DNA of 36,398 nucleotides, from contig CAZJKW010000005.1 of the NCBI GenBank assembly GCA_964546835.1, positions 1-36,398 of the forward strand, in the 5' to 3' direction. Shown here one piece after another: positions 16,012 to 23,716 of this stretch. A model generated the notes under the pieces. That model worked only from the letters and a program-made list of their open reading frames with translations. It did not search any database and had not been told where the DNA came from. Each line of letters opens with the position of its first letter. The first letter of the stretch is position 1. Source of the DNA: JAHCHL01 sp964546835. Its GTDB lineage: Bacteria; Armatimonadota; Fimbriimonadia; Fimbriimonadales; ATM1. Made by a program: the position numbers and the translations under genes.

Positions 16012-17493
16012 ATGTCTGCGTATAACGAGTTACTTGAGGAGTATCAAAAACTTAATGCCTTGAACAAAGCGATTGCAATTATGAATTGGGATCGGCAAAC
16101 CATGATGCCAAGTGGCGGCGACGAATCAAGAACTCAGCACGTTAAACATCTGACATCGTTAGCCCACAATTGGTATAAAGATGAACGAATCCAAAGATTG
16201 ATCGAATCCTCGGAGTCAGACGGAGACCCTGTTAAAAAGGCCAATTTGAGACTATTGAGGCGCGATTGCGAACTTCAGAACAAAATTCCCTCCATACTTA
16301 TTTTGCGGAAAGCAGAAGTATCTGGCAAAGCGTATCTCACATGGCGAGAAGCAAAAGCAACATCGAATTTTGAATTATTAAAACCGTACTTAGAAGAACT
16401 CTTTGATATTGCGGGAGAAACAGCCGAAGCTATCGGATACGCTGAACACATTTACGATCCACTCTTAGATACTTATGAAGAAGGTGCCAATTACGAATTT
16501 GTCAATGCTGTTTTTTGTAAATTGCGACCCGAAATTATCAGGACGGTTACTGACGTAACAAATTCTGGTAAGTCAATTGAAGACAGCTTTTTGAAAGGAA
16601 CTTGGGACAACTTAACACTCAAATCACTTCTTGAATCCATGATTTCGAAAATTGGGTTTGATTTTCGAAGGGGGCGGCTTGACATTACGTCTAATGCGTT
16701 CTGTACTAATTTTTCTGTTAATGATGTGAGAATGACGACAAGGCCCTCAGATTCTATCAAAGGGATTCTCTTTTCTAGTTTGCACGAAATGGGACATGGA
16801 TTGTACGAACAAAATCAAAATCCAAGCTTCGACAGAATGCCTATCTGCGGCGGTGTGAGTATGGTGCTTCACGAAAGCCAGTCCAGATTTTGGGAAAACA
16901 CGATTGGAAGGTCACTTAATTTCTGGACGTACTTTTATCCAATAGCCCAAAAAGCACTCCCGCAACTCAACTCAATTTCTTTTGAAGATTTCTACCACGC
17001 CATAAACAAAATCGAGCCTGGTTTTTTGAGAATCGGATCGGATGAACTTACTTACAATATTCACATCATGATTCGCTTTGAGGTCGAAGTTGCCATGTTG
17101 ACGGGAAAACTAATGGTAAGAGATTTGCCAGATTTTTGGAACTCCAAAATGCAAGAATATCTTGGTCTAAATGTAGAATGCGACGCGGATGGTTGTTTAC
17201 AAGACGTCCATTGGTCGCGCGGTTCGGTGGGTTACTTCCCAACTTATGCACTTGGAAACTTATTGAGTTGGCAAATATGGGACTTGCTCTTATGTGAAAT
17301 TCCAAATTTAGAATCTTCCATTTCAGAGGGAGAATTTGCACCCATGCTGGATTTTCTTAAGATACATTTGTACCAAAAAGGCAAACTATCAGACCCAAGG
17401 GACACAATTTTCGAATTGCTTGGGAAGCCTATCAATTCAGAAAGCTATATAAACCATATGAAAAAAAAATACTCGCGTATTTATGGCCTTTGA
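16012..17493 (+). CDS. Carboxypeptidase Taq (M32 metallopeptidase)
   Basis: M32 enzymes are cytoplasmic zinc carboxypeptidases of about 500 residues; this one has 493. The zinc site is HEMGH (His258, Glu259, His262) with the third ligand Glu288 in LHESQSRFWEN. The N-terminus YNELLEEYQKLNALNKAIAI and the WDRQTMMPSGG segment, where family members have the same tryptophan-containing turn, are typical. The late DVHWSRGSVGYFPTYALGNL block is a further family signature. The substrate is probably any peptide with a free, non-proline C-terminus. The gene is monocistronic and overlaps the convergent methyltransferase gene by 13 bp. Confidence 0.94.
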   Translation: MSAYNELLEEYQKLNALNKAIAIMNWDRQTMMPSGGDESRTQHVKHLTSLAHNWYKDERIQRLIESSESDGDPVKKANLRLLRRDCELQNKIPSILILRKAEVSGKAYLTWREAKATSNFELLKPYLEELFDIAGETAEAIGYAEHIYDPLLDTYEEGANYEFVNAVFCKLRPEIIRTVTDVTNSGKSIEDSFLKGTWDNLTLKSLLESMISKIGFDFRRGRLDITSNAFCTNFSVNDVRMTTRPSDSIKGILFSSLHEMGHGLYEQNQNPSFDRMPICGGVSMVLHESQSRFWENTIGRSLNFWTYFYPIAQKALPQLNSISFEDFYHAINKIEPGFLRIGSDELTYNIHIMIRFEVEVAMLTGKLMVRDLPDFWNSKMQEYLGLNVECDADGCLQDVHWSRGSVGYFPTYALGNLLSWQIWDLLLCEIPNLESSISEGEFAPMLDFLKIHLYQKGKLSDPRDTIFELLGKPINSESYINHMKKKYSRIYGL

Positions 17494-18584
17494 GCCAAAA
17501 CGTATTTTATTGACTTGTGTATTTTAAATAAGAACAACACATTTCCGTCATTTGAAATAGTTGCTCTCTTCATCAGAACTTCTGGCCTGAATTCAACTTT
17601 TCTCGTTTTGATTGCTGATAGTGGACCAATAGACTTGATTGTTTTTTCATGAAACGACCCATGCTCAATCACTCGGAAAGCCCTTAACCATGGCGAAGTG
17701 TGGAGTTGATTTCCGGTCAAATAGCCGTTGGAATCACCAACTTCTGAAAGTTCAAAATCCCGACACAAAGTCCCCAAACAGCCCGCCCTTATAGCGGCAG
17801 GATTCGAATCATAAAGATACTCTCCAACGTTTCCACTAATTTCTCGACCTGTTACCGGTTTTAGAAAAGAGCCCGATTCAAGGTGAACGGCGACAATCCC
17901 TTCCTCAAGATCTTTACCAATCCAAACATTTGCTTCTTTACATTCATTCTCATGGGATAAAAATTGAATCTGTCTGCCTAACGAAGATAATTCGTCGTTT
18001 CGCATTAATGGCGATAGCTTGATACAACACTTCTTGTGCCCAAGCATTCGACTTGAAAGCACTTGTAAATCCGGAGAATACTTCGACGCACTAACTCTCT
18101 TACCGGCTGTGTCACGCCGACTTGGGTCTGCAAAAATGTAATCTGCATTCCACACTTCACCTAAACAGTCCGAATTACAAACGGTAATCCCGCAGTTGTA
18201 GCTGGCATAAAAAGCAATTGTAGGGTCCAACTCAAAGCCATTTGCAGGTCCACGGCCTAAGAGTGCAATCAAGTCGGATCCAATTCCGGTTGTCACGTCC
18301 AAAACGGGCTCGCCGACCGGAAACTGGCTGGCATGGTAACGGGCGACACTTTCATGGCTGGCTTGCTCAAGAGCCACTCTGTCAAAAAGCATTTCGGAGG
18401 CTCGAGAGAATTTAGTCCGCGCTCGATCTCTCATAGCCCATTGAGTAAACGCCCATTGGGCTGCTTCCCTGCCCGTTTTGAGGGCAACGCGCCCAATATT
18501 CTTGGCAGATGGAGCCATATTTGAGGTCAATTCCAGCGCTTCAAAGTAGACTTCTTTCAAATCGGGAGCAAAAAGTGGCTTCAA
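17481..18584 (-). CDS. Class I SAM-dependent methyltransferase with C-terminal THUMP-like domain
   Basis: The 367-residue product has an N-terminal helical region (residues 1-90, with ASEMLFDRVALEQASHE), then a Rossmann methyltransferase core. Motif I is VLDVTTGIGSDLIAL at about 95 and the later ADYIFADPSRRD matches the motif IV loop of nucleic-acid methyltransferases. The C-terminus has the THUMP-like pattern (YLYDSNPAAIRAGCLGTL, YLTGNQ, then LRAFRVIEHG and KTRKVEFRPEVLMKR). Related proteins are annotated as probable RNA methyltransferases; the target is unknown. The start is TTG at 18584, 18 bp from the divergent S41 protease start. On the minus strand TAAATT sits 9 nt before the TTG. Confidence 0.85.
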   Translation of the reverse strand: MKPLFAPDLKEVYFEALELTSNMAPSAKNIGRVALKTGREAAQWAFTQWAMRDRARTKFSRASEMLFDRVALEQASHESVARYHASQFPVGEPVLDVTTGIGSDLIALLGRGPANGFELDPTIAFYASYNCGITVCNSDCLGEVWNADYIFADPSRRDTAGKRVSASKYSPDLQVLSSRMLGHKKCCIKLSPLMRNDELSSLGRQIQFLSHENECKEANVWIGKDLEEGIVAVHLESGSFLKPVTGREISGNVGEYLYDSNPAAIRAGCLGTLCRDFELSEVGDSNGYLTGNQLHTSPWLRAFRVIEHGSFHEKTIKSIGPLSAIKTRKVEFRPEVLMKRATISNDGNVLFLFKIHKSIKYVLAQRP

Positions 18585-18592
18585 TCCGGTAC

Positions 18593-18599
18593 TAATTTA
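18593..18599. promoter_or_regulatory. Shared A+T box between two divergent starts
   Basis: Only 18 bp separate the divergent starts at 18584 (minus) and 18603 (plus). The stretch TAATTTA reads TAATTT forward (-10 to -5 of the ATG) and TAAATT backward (-15 to -10 of the TTG). One palindrome-like A+T box could therefore serve as the -10 of both genes. Confidence 0.35.
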
Positions 18600-18602
18600 A
18601 CC

Positions 18603-19829
18603 ATGAAGGCAGGAATTCTCCGGTTTCTTAGTTTTTCACTGTTTGTTTTTGGTTGGGCAATCGCAACAGCGCAACCCATTACAGCCGAACAAAAGGACTC
18701 TATCCTCAAGGGTGTTGATGAGATTGTAACAAAGAGGGCATTTGTGCCGGGAATTGACTTTTCAAAGTGGACTGAGTTCATTACTAAGCGCAAGGAAGAA
18801 CTCGAAAAAGCGACTGAAATTCCGGCATTCACTCAAATCGTAAATAGGGCACTCCGAGAGTTTGGCTTTTCTCATATTTCTCTCCGTACCCCACGAGCCG
18901 CTGTTCAGCGAACCCAAACTTCAATTGTGAGCGTTGGCATTACTGTGCGCAAAGTGGAGGAGGGACTTCGAGTAGTTTCCATAAGTCAAAACGGCCCTGC
19001 CAAAGATTCCGGAATAGCTCAAAACGATTTAATCATTGAAATTGATGGCAAAGCGCCAATCGGACCCGAAGCTTTAAATGGGGACGAAGGCACTAAGGTT
19101 AATTTGAAAATCAAAAAAGAGGACGGAACAACCAAGGAAGTGCAAATTTCTCGGCAAAGGATTTCAACCGTTCGACCGGAATTACTGACATGGCCAAACC
19201 CAGATACTGCCGTTCTCAGAATCTTCACGTTTAGCACCGGATATAACCAAGCAAATATCGAAAAATTGATGACCGATGCAGCTAAAGCAAAGTATTTAAT
19301 ACTTGATTTAAGAAGTAACGGCGGCGGAGCAACCAATAATATGATGCACTTGCTTAACTTGCTTTTACCGCCTAGCACTGAAATCGGAACTTTCATCAAT
19401 CGTACGACTGCTGATAACTACACAAAAGAAACCAAACTCGAAGCAAAGACGGCCGTCGAAATAGCCAAGTGGGCGACAAATAAATCAAAAACGAGACCTG
19501 GAAAAGTTGAATACTTCAAAGGGAAAATAGCGGTATTGATTAATCGGGGATCTGCAAGTGCTTCAGAAATTGTCTCAGCAGCACTCCGAGACACCGGTAA
19601 TGCAAAACTTATTGGCACTAAATCGGCAGGTGCCGTCCTTGCAAGTGTTTATGGACGACTACCCGAAGGATTCCAAATTCAATACCCAATCAGCGACTAC
19701 GTGACAATAAAAGGCATTCGTTTGGAAGGAAATCCTCTCGTACCCGATGTTGAGGTTGTAGGACAAACGACACCGGAATCAGATCCAATTTTGCAAAAAG
19801 CCATAGAAACCCTTTCCAAAGGAACATAA
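18603..19829 (+). CDS. S41 carboxy-terminal processing protease with PDZ domain
   Basis: The 408-residue product has a signal peptide (MKAGILRFLSFSLFVFGW, cleavage near ATAQ). A helical segment comes next, then a PDZ domain at about 100-175 (VGITVRKVEEGLRVVSI, GIAQNDLIIEIDGK), then the S41 catalytic domain. The domain carries LDLRSNGGGA, the catalytic serine in GSASASE (Ser319) and the catalytic lysine in GTKSAG (Lys340). CtpA/Prc-type proteases trim or degrade exported proteins from the C-terminus in the periplasm. The last 133 bp overlap, in antisense, the 3' part of the zinc-ribbon gene. The start ATG is 18 bp from the divergent methyltransferase gene. Confidence 0.92.
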   Translation: MKAGILRFLSFSLFVFGWAIATAQPITAEQKDSILKGVDEIVTKRAFVPGIDFSKWTEFITKRKEELEKATEIPAFTQIVNRALREFGFSHISLRTPRAAVQRTQTSIVSVGITVRKVEEGLRVVSISQNGPAKDSGIAQNDLIIEIDGKAPIGPEALNGDEGTKVNLKIKKEDGTTKEVQISRQRISTVRPELLTWPNPDTAVLRIFTFSTGYNQANIEKLMTDAAKAKYLILDLRSNGGGATNNMMHLLNLLLPPSTEIGTFINRTTADNYTKETKLEAKTAVEIAKWATNKSKTRPGKVEYFKGKIAVLINRGSASASEIVSAALRDTGNAKLIGTKSAGAVLASVYGRLPEGFQIQYPISDYVTIKGIRLEGNPLVPDVEVVGQTTPESDPILQKAIETLSKGT

Positions 19830-20161
19830 ACATATTCTTCAGGTGAGAATTGGGGAGTCTGCTGCCTTTCCGGCTGATTATTGGTCACAGGCAACATAGT
19901 CAGAGCCAATGCAATTGCCGCAAGAATAATGATGATCAGAATTGATAAATTTCCGTTACGGTGTGCATCTCCAACCCGTTTCCACATGCTACTGCCTTCA
20001 GAATAAGATTGCATGGGATAAGGAACAACTAATTCGATGCCGCAAACTTGACAGCGGATGTGCGCGTTGCCAAACTCATCCAAAAGAGCCTGACCGTAGT
20101 TAGGTAGTTGAATTTCAGCTTGACAGTTGCTGCAAGCAATCACACTACTATTATGTTTCAT
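19697..20161 (-). CDS. Small zinc-ribbon, single-pass membrane protein
   Basis: The 154-residue product starts with a two-knuckle zinc ribbon: CSNCQAEI (Cys10, Cys13) and, 25 residues on, CQVCGIEL. A charged linker and a transmembrane helix at about 73-92 (LSILIIIILAAIALALTMLP) follow, then about 60 polar residues. The ribbon would be cytoplasmic and the tail outside. This ribbon-linker-helix layout is common in uncharacterised bacterial membrane proteins. The gene looks real because the ribbon and helix lie in space not used by another gene. Its last 133 bp, however, are antisense to the end of the S41 protease gene, and the true C-terminus could be questioned. Function unknown. Confidence 0.65.
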   Translation of the reverse strand: MKHNSSVIACSNCQAEIQLPNYGQALLDEFGNAHIRCQVCGIELVVPYPMQSYSEGSSMWKRVGDAHRNGNLSILIIIILAAIALALTMLPVTNNQPERQQTPQFSPEEYVYVPLERVSMAFCKIGSDSGVVCPTTSTSGTRGFPSKRMPFIVT

Positions 20162-20172
20162 CAGTTATCCGG

Positions 20173-20178
20173 TAATCT
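20173..20178 (+). promoter_or_regulatory. Putative -10 box TAATCT for leaderless gene 20186
   Basis: TAATCT spans -13 to -8 from the GTG at 20186. This supports GTG over the ATG at 20153, which would overlap the start of the divergent zinc-ribbon gene. Confidence 0.45.
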
Positions 20179-20185
20179 CTTTACA

Positions 20186-21061
20186 GTGATATTCCCAAAA
20201 CCTTCGTCTCCCGGTTCAAACTTGAGAGCATTAGTTAACAAAGGCACCGTAGTATTGCCCGGAGTCTATGACGCAATCACCGCAAGAGTTGCGGAAAACT
20301 GCGGAGCACAAGCGCTCTATTTGAGTGGAGCAGGAGTCACTAATTCAATGACTGCAATGCCGGACATCGCTCTAATTTCCCAAGACGAGATGAGTCGACA
20401 AGCAAACTACGTTTGCAATGCCGTAAGCATTCCCGTGATTGCAGATGCCGACACCGGTTACGGTGAAGCCCTCAATGTTTTCCGAACCATAAAAGAATTT
20501 GAAAGAAGTGGCTTGGCGGGTTGTCATCTTGAAGATCAAGTGAGTCCAAAAAGATGTGGACACCTTGATGGCAAACAAGTCATTGATATTGAAACCATGT
20601 GCACGAAAATAAGGTCTGCTTGCTCAGCAAGAAATGACAATAACTTTTTCATTACTGCGCGCACTGACGCACGCGGAGTAACGGGAATGGAAGACGCAAT
20701 CAATCGTTCAAACGCTTATGTCCAAGCGGGTGCTGACTGTATCTTTCCAGAAGGCCTCGCCAATCGGGCTGAATTTGAATCATTTCGAAAACATGTTCCG
20801 GGTCCTCTGCTTGCAAACATGACAGAATTTGGAAAAACAGAACTTATTTCGGTTTCCGAATTCGAGTCCTTAGGTTATCAGATAGTAATTTTTCCAATGA
20901 CTGCATTTCGAATGATGCTCACGGCAGTTAAAAATACTTATCGGGAACTTCTAAGCAAAGGCACGCAGAAAGAAATCCTTGACCAAATGACCACTCGCAA
21001 GGAACTTTATGAACTCATTGACTATGCTAAATATGAATCAATGGACAAATCGTTTGAATAA
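20186..21061 (+). CDS. Methylisocitrate lyase / PEP mutase superfamily (PrpB-like)
   Basis: The product matches the isocitrate lyase-PEP mutase family: PSSPGSNLRALVNKG, GVYDAITARVAENCGA, LYLSGAGVTNSM, PVIADADTGYG (metal-binding Asp residues), CHLEDQVSPKRCGH (catalytic Cys in the KRCGH loop), then ITARTDARG and CIFPEGL. The KRCGH loop favours a (methyl)isocitrate lyase over a phosphonomutase. PrpB splits 2-methylisocitrate into pyruvate and succinate in propionate catabolism, but prpC and prpD are not nearby, so oxaloacetate decarboxylase or another lyase activity stays possible. The start is taken as GTG at 20186 (MIFPKPSSPG), based on the TAATCT box and on where relatives begin. ATG at 20153 would add 11 unrelated residues. 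It converges on hpt with 1 bp between stops. Confidence 0.9.
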   Translation: MIFPKPSSPGSNLRALVNKGTVVLPGVYDAITARVAENCGAQALYLSGAGVTNSMTAMPDIALISQDEMSRQANYVCNAVSIPVIADADTGYGEALNVFRTIKEFERSGLAGCHLEDQVSPKRCGHLDGKQVIDIETMCTKIRSACSARNDNNFFITARTDARGVTGMEDAINRSNAYVQAGADCIFPEGLANRAEFESFRKHVPGPLLANMTEFGKTELISVSEFESLGYQIVIFPMTAFRMMLTAVKNTYRELLSKGTQKEILDQMTTRKELYELIDYAKYESMDKSFE

Positions 21062-21062
21062 C

Positions 21063-21584
21063 TTAGTCTACTATCAAACCGATATAAGGTAGGTTTCTGA
21101 ATTCCCCATCCAAATCCATACCATAACCCACAACAAACACGTTAGGAATCTCAAAACCTACAAAATCAATGTCCGCTGTGCCCTGGTAAGCGTCCTTTTT
21201 AAACAAAAGCGAAACGACCTTAATGCTTTTTGGGTTTCTTGTCTCCAAATGCCGAATAATGCTTGACAAAGTAAGACCTGTATCAACAATGTCTTCAACT
21301 ATCAACACATCTTTGCCATGAACGTCAGTTGCTAAATCAAGCCTTATCTGCACATTCCCGGATGACTCCTTCCCTTTGTAACTGCTTGCAGCCATAAAGT
21401 CCATATGAAAACCGTTACCAAGTTCTCTTGCCAAATCTGCCAAAAAGAATATGGAACCTTTCAAAACGGCGACGATAATCGGCTTTTGGTCACCATAACT
21501 TTCTGAAATTAAGTTCGCCAACTGGGAGACTTTTTGATCGATCTCTTCTGCAGAAATGTATGGCTTGATGGAATAACCTGACAT
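21063..21584 (-). CDS. hpt: Hypoxanthine phosphoribosyltransferase
   Basis: The enzyme salvages hypoxanthine (and usually guanine) with PRPP to give IMP/GMP. The product has the PRPP loop VLIVEDIVDTGLTL, the flexible-loop region DFMAASSYKG, the KGS loop VAVLKGSIFFLADL and the C-terminal VVGYGMDLDGEFRNLPYIG. Length is about 173 residues from ATG at 21584 (MSGYSIKPYI), which is normal. ATG at 21614 would add a Lys-rich decapeptide and overlap the upstream VOC gene. The VOC gene lies 7 bp upstream on the same strand, suggesting a two-gene transcript. No Shine-Dalgarno sequence is visible for either start. Confidence 0.94.
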   Translation of the reverse strand: MSGYSIKPYISAEEIDQKVSQLANLISESYGDQKPIIVAVLKGSIFFLADLARELGNGFHMDFMAASSYKGKESSGNVQIRLDLATDVHGKDVLIVEDIVDTGLTLSSIIRHLETRNPKSIKVVSLLFKKDAYQGTADIDFVGFEIPNVFVVGYGMDLDGEFRNLPYIGLIVD

Positions 21585-21591
21585 CTTATTC

Positions 21592-21927
21592 TTACTTTTG
21601 GTATCGCGCTTCATAAAGTTGAATCGTTAAATCTCCCGGCGCTTTGAAAAACGTCACAAGTCCATACCCATGGTCTTCAATCTCGCCTACAAATTCCACT
21701 CCTTTTGATTTTAAGTCCGTAACTGTACTTTGAATGTCGTCGCAATATAGAGAGATGTCCGGTTTTGTTTCTTCATGTTCATGAAAACCCAGTTCTCCCT
21801 CAAGCGGTCTAAATATCAGCCAGCCTTCCCCTGCATCAACATGATTCAATCCCACCTTATCTCGGAAAAACTCTCTCAATTCCTTGGCATGGGGCGAATA
21901 GTACATAGAATGGATTCCGGTTATCAT
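21592..21927 (-). CDS. VOC (glyoxalase/bleomycin-resistance fold) protein
   Basis: The 111-residue product carries the beta-alpha-beta-beta-beta pattern of vicinal oxygen chelate proteins: GIHSMYYSPHAKELREFFRD at the start, GWLIFRPLEGELGFHEH, PDISLYCDDIQSTVTDLKSKG, FVGEIEDHGYGLVTFFKAPG and TIQLYEA at the end. Two beta-alpha-beta-beta-beta units of about 55 residues fit. Possible metal ligands are His4-like, the His/Glu of FHEHEE and the late Glu, but the substrate is not deducible. It is cytoplasmic and precedes hpt by 7 bp on the same strand. The promoter TAACTT lies at -12 to -7 from the ATG and is interlocked with the promoter of the divergent archaemetzincin gene. Confidence 0.85.
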   Translation of the reverse strand: MITGIHSMYYSPHAKELREFFRDKVGLNHVDAGEGWLIFRPLEGELGFHEHEETKPDISLYCDDIQSTVTDLKSKGVEFVGEIEDHGYGLVTFFKAPGDLTIQLYEARYQK

Positions 21928-21933
21928 TTCTAA

Positions 21934-21964
21934 AAGTTACCTTGTTTGAGTGAACAGGTAACCT
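21934..21964. promoter_or_regulatory. Interlocked divergent promoters, mirror-image TTACCT-N16-TAAC(C/T)T
   Basis: On the minus strand TTACCT (21961-21956), 16 nt and TAACTT (21939-21934) lead to the VOC ATG. On the plus strand TTACCT (21937-21942), 16 nt and TAACCT (21959-21964) lead to the archaemetzincin gene. The -35-like and -10-like boxes of one promoter overlap those of the other, and together they form an imperfect inverted repeat (arms 21936-21944 and 21955-21962). It could also be an operator. TTACCT is a poor match to a housekeeping -35. Confidence 0.45.
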
Positions 21965-21972
21965 CAAAGTCC

Positions 21973-22527
21973 ATGATTTCAACCTTGATGGGTTACATAT
22001 TGATATCCAATGTGTCGATTTCCATTCAACCTTTAGGCGACGTGCCCAATTCTTATCTCGCGGCCACTCAAAATGCAATCGTCAAACACTTCAAATGCAA
22101 AGTGACAACACAAAGCCCGAAAAACTTGCCCGAATTTGCTTGGTATAAACCAAGAAGTCGTTATCGAGCCGACTTAATCCTCTCCAAGTCTCCACGAGTC
22201 AAACTGTCAACAAAAACCCTCTTCATATTGACAAAAGACATTTCAACTACACTTGGCACCTATCACGACTGGGGAATTTTTGGATTGGGACTATTAAATG
22301 GCGACGCTTGCGTGGTCTCTACATATCGGCTTTCCAATCCAAAGAGCCAACTCTTGAACAGACTCCGAAAAGTTGCAGTCCATGAAATCGGACACACTTT
22401 CGGACTATCGCATTGCAAGTCATTTGATTGCGTCATGGCAGATGCGAACGGAAAAATCAAGACAGTTGACCAAAATTCTGAATCTTTTTGTACAAAATGT
22501 CGGAAGCAACTGGACAACAATATGTAG
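21973..22527 (+). CDS. Archaemetzincin (AMZ-family zinc metalloprotease)
   Basis: The product carries the complete archaelysin signature HExxHxxGx3Cx4CxMx17CxxC: HEIGHTFG, three residues, Cys, four residues, Cys-Val-Met, seventeen residues, CTKC. The second zinc is held by the four cysteines. No signal peptide is convincing and the N-terminus (IQPLGDVPNSYLAATQ) fits the family opening, so the protein is probably cytoplasmic. Archaemetzincins are common in archaea and vertebrates, patchy in bacteria, and their natural substrates are little known. ATG at 21973 lies 8 nt after a TAACCT -10-like box. ATG at 21988 and an upstream TTG at 21946 are alternatives. The length from 21973 is 184 residues, normal for the family. 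Confidence 0.92.
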   Translation: MISTLMGYILISNVSISIQPLGDVPNSYLAATQNAIVKHFKCKVTTQSPKNLPEFAWYKPRSRYRADLILSKSPRVKLSTKTLFILTKDISTTLGTYHDWGIFGLGLLNGDACVVSTYRLSNPKSQLLNRLRKVAVHEIGHTFGLSHCKSFDCVMADANGKIKTVDQNSESFCTKCRKQLDNNM

Positions 22528-22542
22528 TCGCAAAAAATCTGC

Positions 22543-22548
22543 TAACAT
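22543..22548 (+). promoter_or_regulatory. Putative -10 box TAACAT for leaderless gene 22555
   Basis: TAACAT spans -12 to -7 from the peroxiredoxin ATG, in the 27 bp that separate it from the archaemetzincin stop. It implies that the peroxiredoxin/DinB pair has its own promoter. Confidence 0.5.
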
Positions 22549-22554
22549 CTTCAA

Positions 22555-23184
22555 ATGGCATTACAACTCGGAGACTCCGTTCCAAACTTTAGTCAAATTT
22601 CCACCGAAGGGCTAATTGATTTGTACGATTATGCGGGCGACAATTGGCTCATTCTGTTTTCCCATCCGAAAGACTTCACTCCGGTTTGTACAACGGAACT
22701 TGGAGCAGTCAGCAAATTGAAACCGGAATTTGATAAACGCAACGTAAAGGTTTTGGGATTAAGTGTGGACTCCATTGAAAGTCATCAAAACTGGATCCAA
22801 GACATTGAAGATACGCAAGGAGTTGCACTCAATTTTCCACTGATTGCAGACGAAGACAAAAAAGTTTCCGAGCTTTACAACATGATTCATCCCAATAGCG
22901 ACAATGTTTTTACGGTTCGCTCTGTGTTTATTATTGACCCATCAAAAAAGTTGCGCCTAACTCTAACTTATCCTGCTCCAACCGGTAGGAATTTCAATGA
23001 AATCTTAAGAGTCGTGGATTCGTTGCAACTCACCGACAAAAACAAAGTTGCAACTCCGGTTAACTGGTCACACGGTGATGACGTAATTATCCTTCCCTCC
23101 GTTTCAAATGAAGATGCAAAACAAATGTTTCCCGACGGTTGGGATGAGCAGAAGCCTTATCTCAGAATCGTAAAACATCCATAG
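22555..23184 (+). CDS. 1-Cys peroxiredoxin (Prx6 family)
   Basis: The 209-residue product begins LQLGDSVPNFS and has the peroxidatic motif HPKDFTPVCTTE with Cys45. SVDSIESHQNWIQDIE follows and the long C-terminal domain (TPVNWSHGDDVIILPS, then MFPDGW and YLR) is typical of the Prx6/1-Cys subfamily. It reduces hydrogen peroxide and alkyl hydroperoxides in the cytoplasm, with reducing power from a thiol donor not identified here. No second resolving cysteine is seen. Length is normal. It is followed 3 bp later by the DinB-fold gene, so both are probably one transcript. Confidence 0.95.
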   Translation: MALQLGDSVPNFSQISTEGLIDLYDYAGDNWLILFSHPKDFTPVCTTELGAVSKLKPEFDKRNVKVLGLSVDSIESHQNWIQDIEDTQGVALNFPLIADEDKKVSELYNMIHPNSDNVFTVRSVFIIDPSKKLRLTLTYPAPTGRNFNEILRVVDSLQLTDKNKVATPVNWSHGDDVIILPSVSNEDAKQMFPDGWDEQKPYLRIVKHP

Positions 23185-23187
23185 AAT

Positions 23188-23706
23188 ATGAACAAATCTA
23201 CTTTCTTAGATAATTGTAACAAAGCGGCCGAATTACAACTACAAAGAGTAGAAACCATTTTGGTCGGGAATGAAGACCGATTAAAAGGCCGCCTTGAGAA
23301 TGATTGGTCAGCGATACAAATTTTCGATCACCTTGTAAAGTCCAACGAGCCGTACATTAACAACATTACAAATGCCCTTCCAAATGCAAAAAAGGGAGAC
23401 TCGCAAATTGCATTCACAATGTTTGGCCGGTTTATCGCTAAATTTGCGGGGCCTAATGGAAACGCCCCGGCACCAAAACCGTTTGTACCCTCTGCAAATC
23501 CTGACCGCTCGGTAATTGAAGTTTGGAAAAACACTCACAACAAGATGATAGAATTACTCAACGCAGCAAAAGACGTTGATCTTTCAAAAACGAAAGTCAA
23601 AAACCCGGTCATCAAAATGTTTTCAATGAACTTATGTGACTGTTTTGAAATTTGGGTTCAACACACCGAAAGACACGTTCAACAAATTGAACGGGGATTG
23701 ATGTAA
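23188..23706 (+). CDS. DinB-fold four-helix-bundle protein
   Basis: The 172-residue product shows the DinB_2 layout: N-terminal helix with an AELQLQRVE stretch, WSAIQIFDHLVKSNEPY containing the first histidine ligand, and the final helix WVQHTERHVQQIERG with an HxxxH pair. Those three histidines form the family's metal site. Some members are thiol transferases (bacillithiol or mycothiol dependent) and others are stress induced; no substrate can be assigned. It starts 3 bp after the peroxiredoxin stop without a Shine-Dalgarno sequence, so translation probably depends on the upstream gene. A thiol-related role beside a peroxiredoxin is attractive but only inferred. The gene converges on the E1 dehydrogenase gene, 10 bp between stops. 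Confidence 0.85.
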   Translation: MNKSTFLDNCNKAAELQLQRVETILVGNEDRLKGRLENDWSAIQIFDHLVKSNEPYINNITNALPNAKKGDSQIAFTMFGRFIAKFAGPNGNAPAPKPFVPSANPDRSVIEVWKNTHNKMIELLNAAKDVDLSKTKVKNPVIKMFSMNLCDCFEIWVQHTERHVQQIERGLM

Positions 23707-23716
23707 TCCTTTCTGC

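Noticed and set aside
20153..20185. ATG at 20153 as start of the PrpB-like gene
   Set aside because: It overlaps the divergent zinc-ribbon start, adds 11 residues unlike the family, and GTG at 20186 has a well-placed -10-like box.
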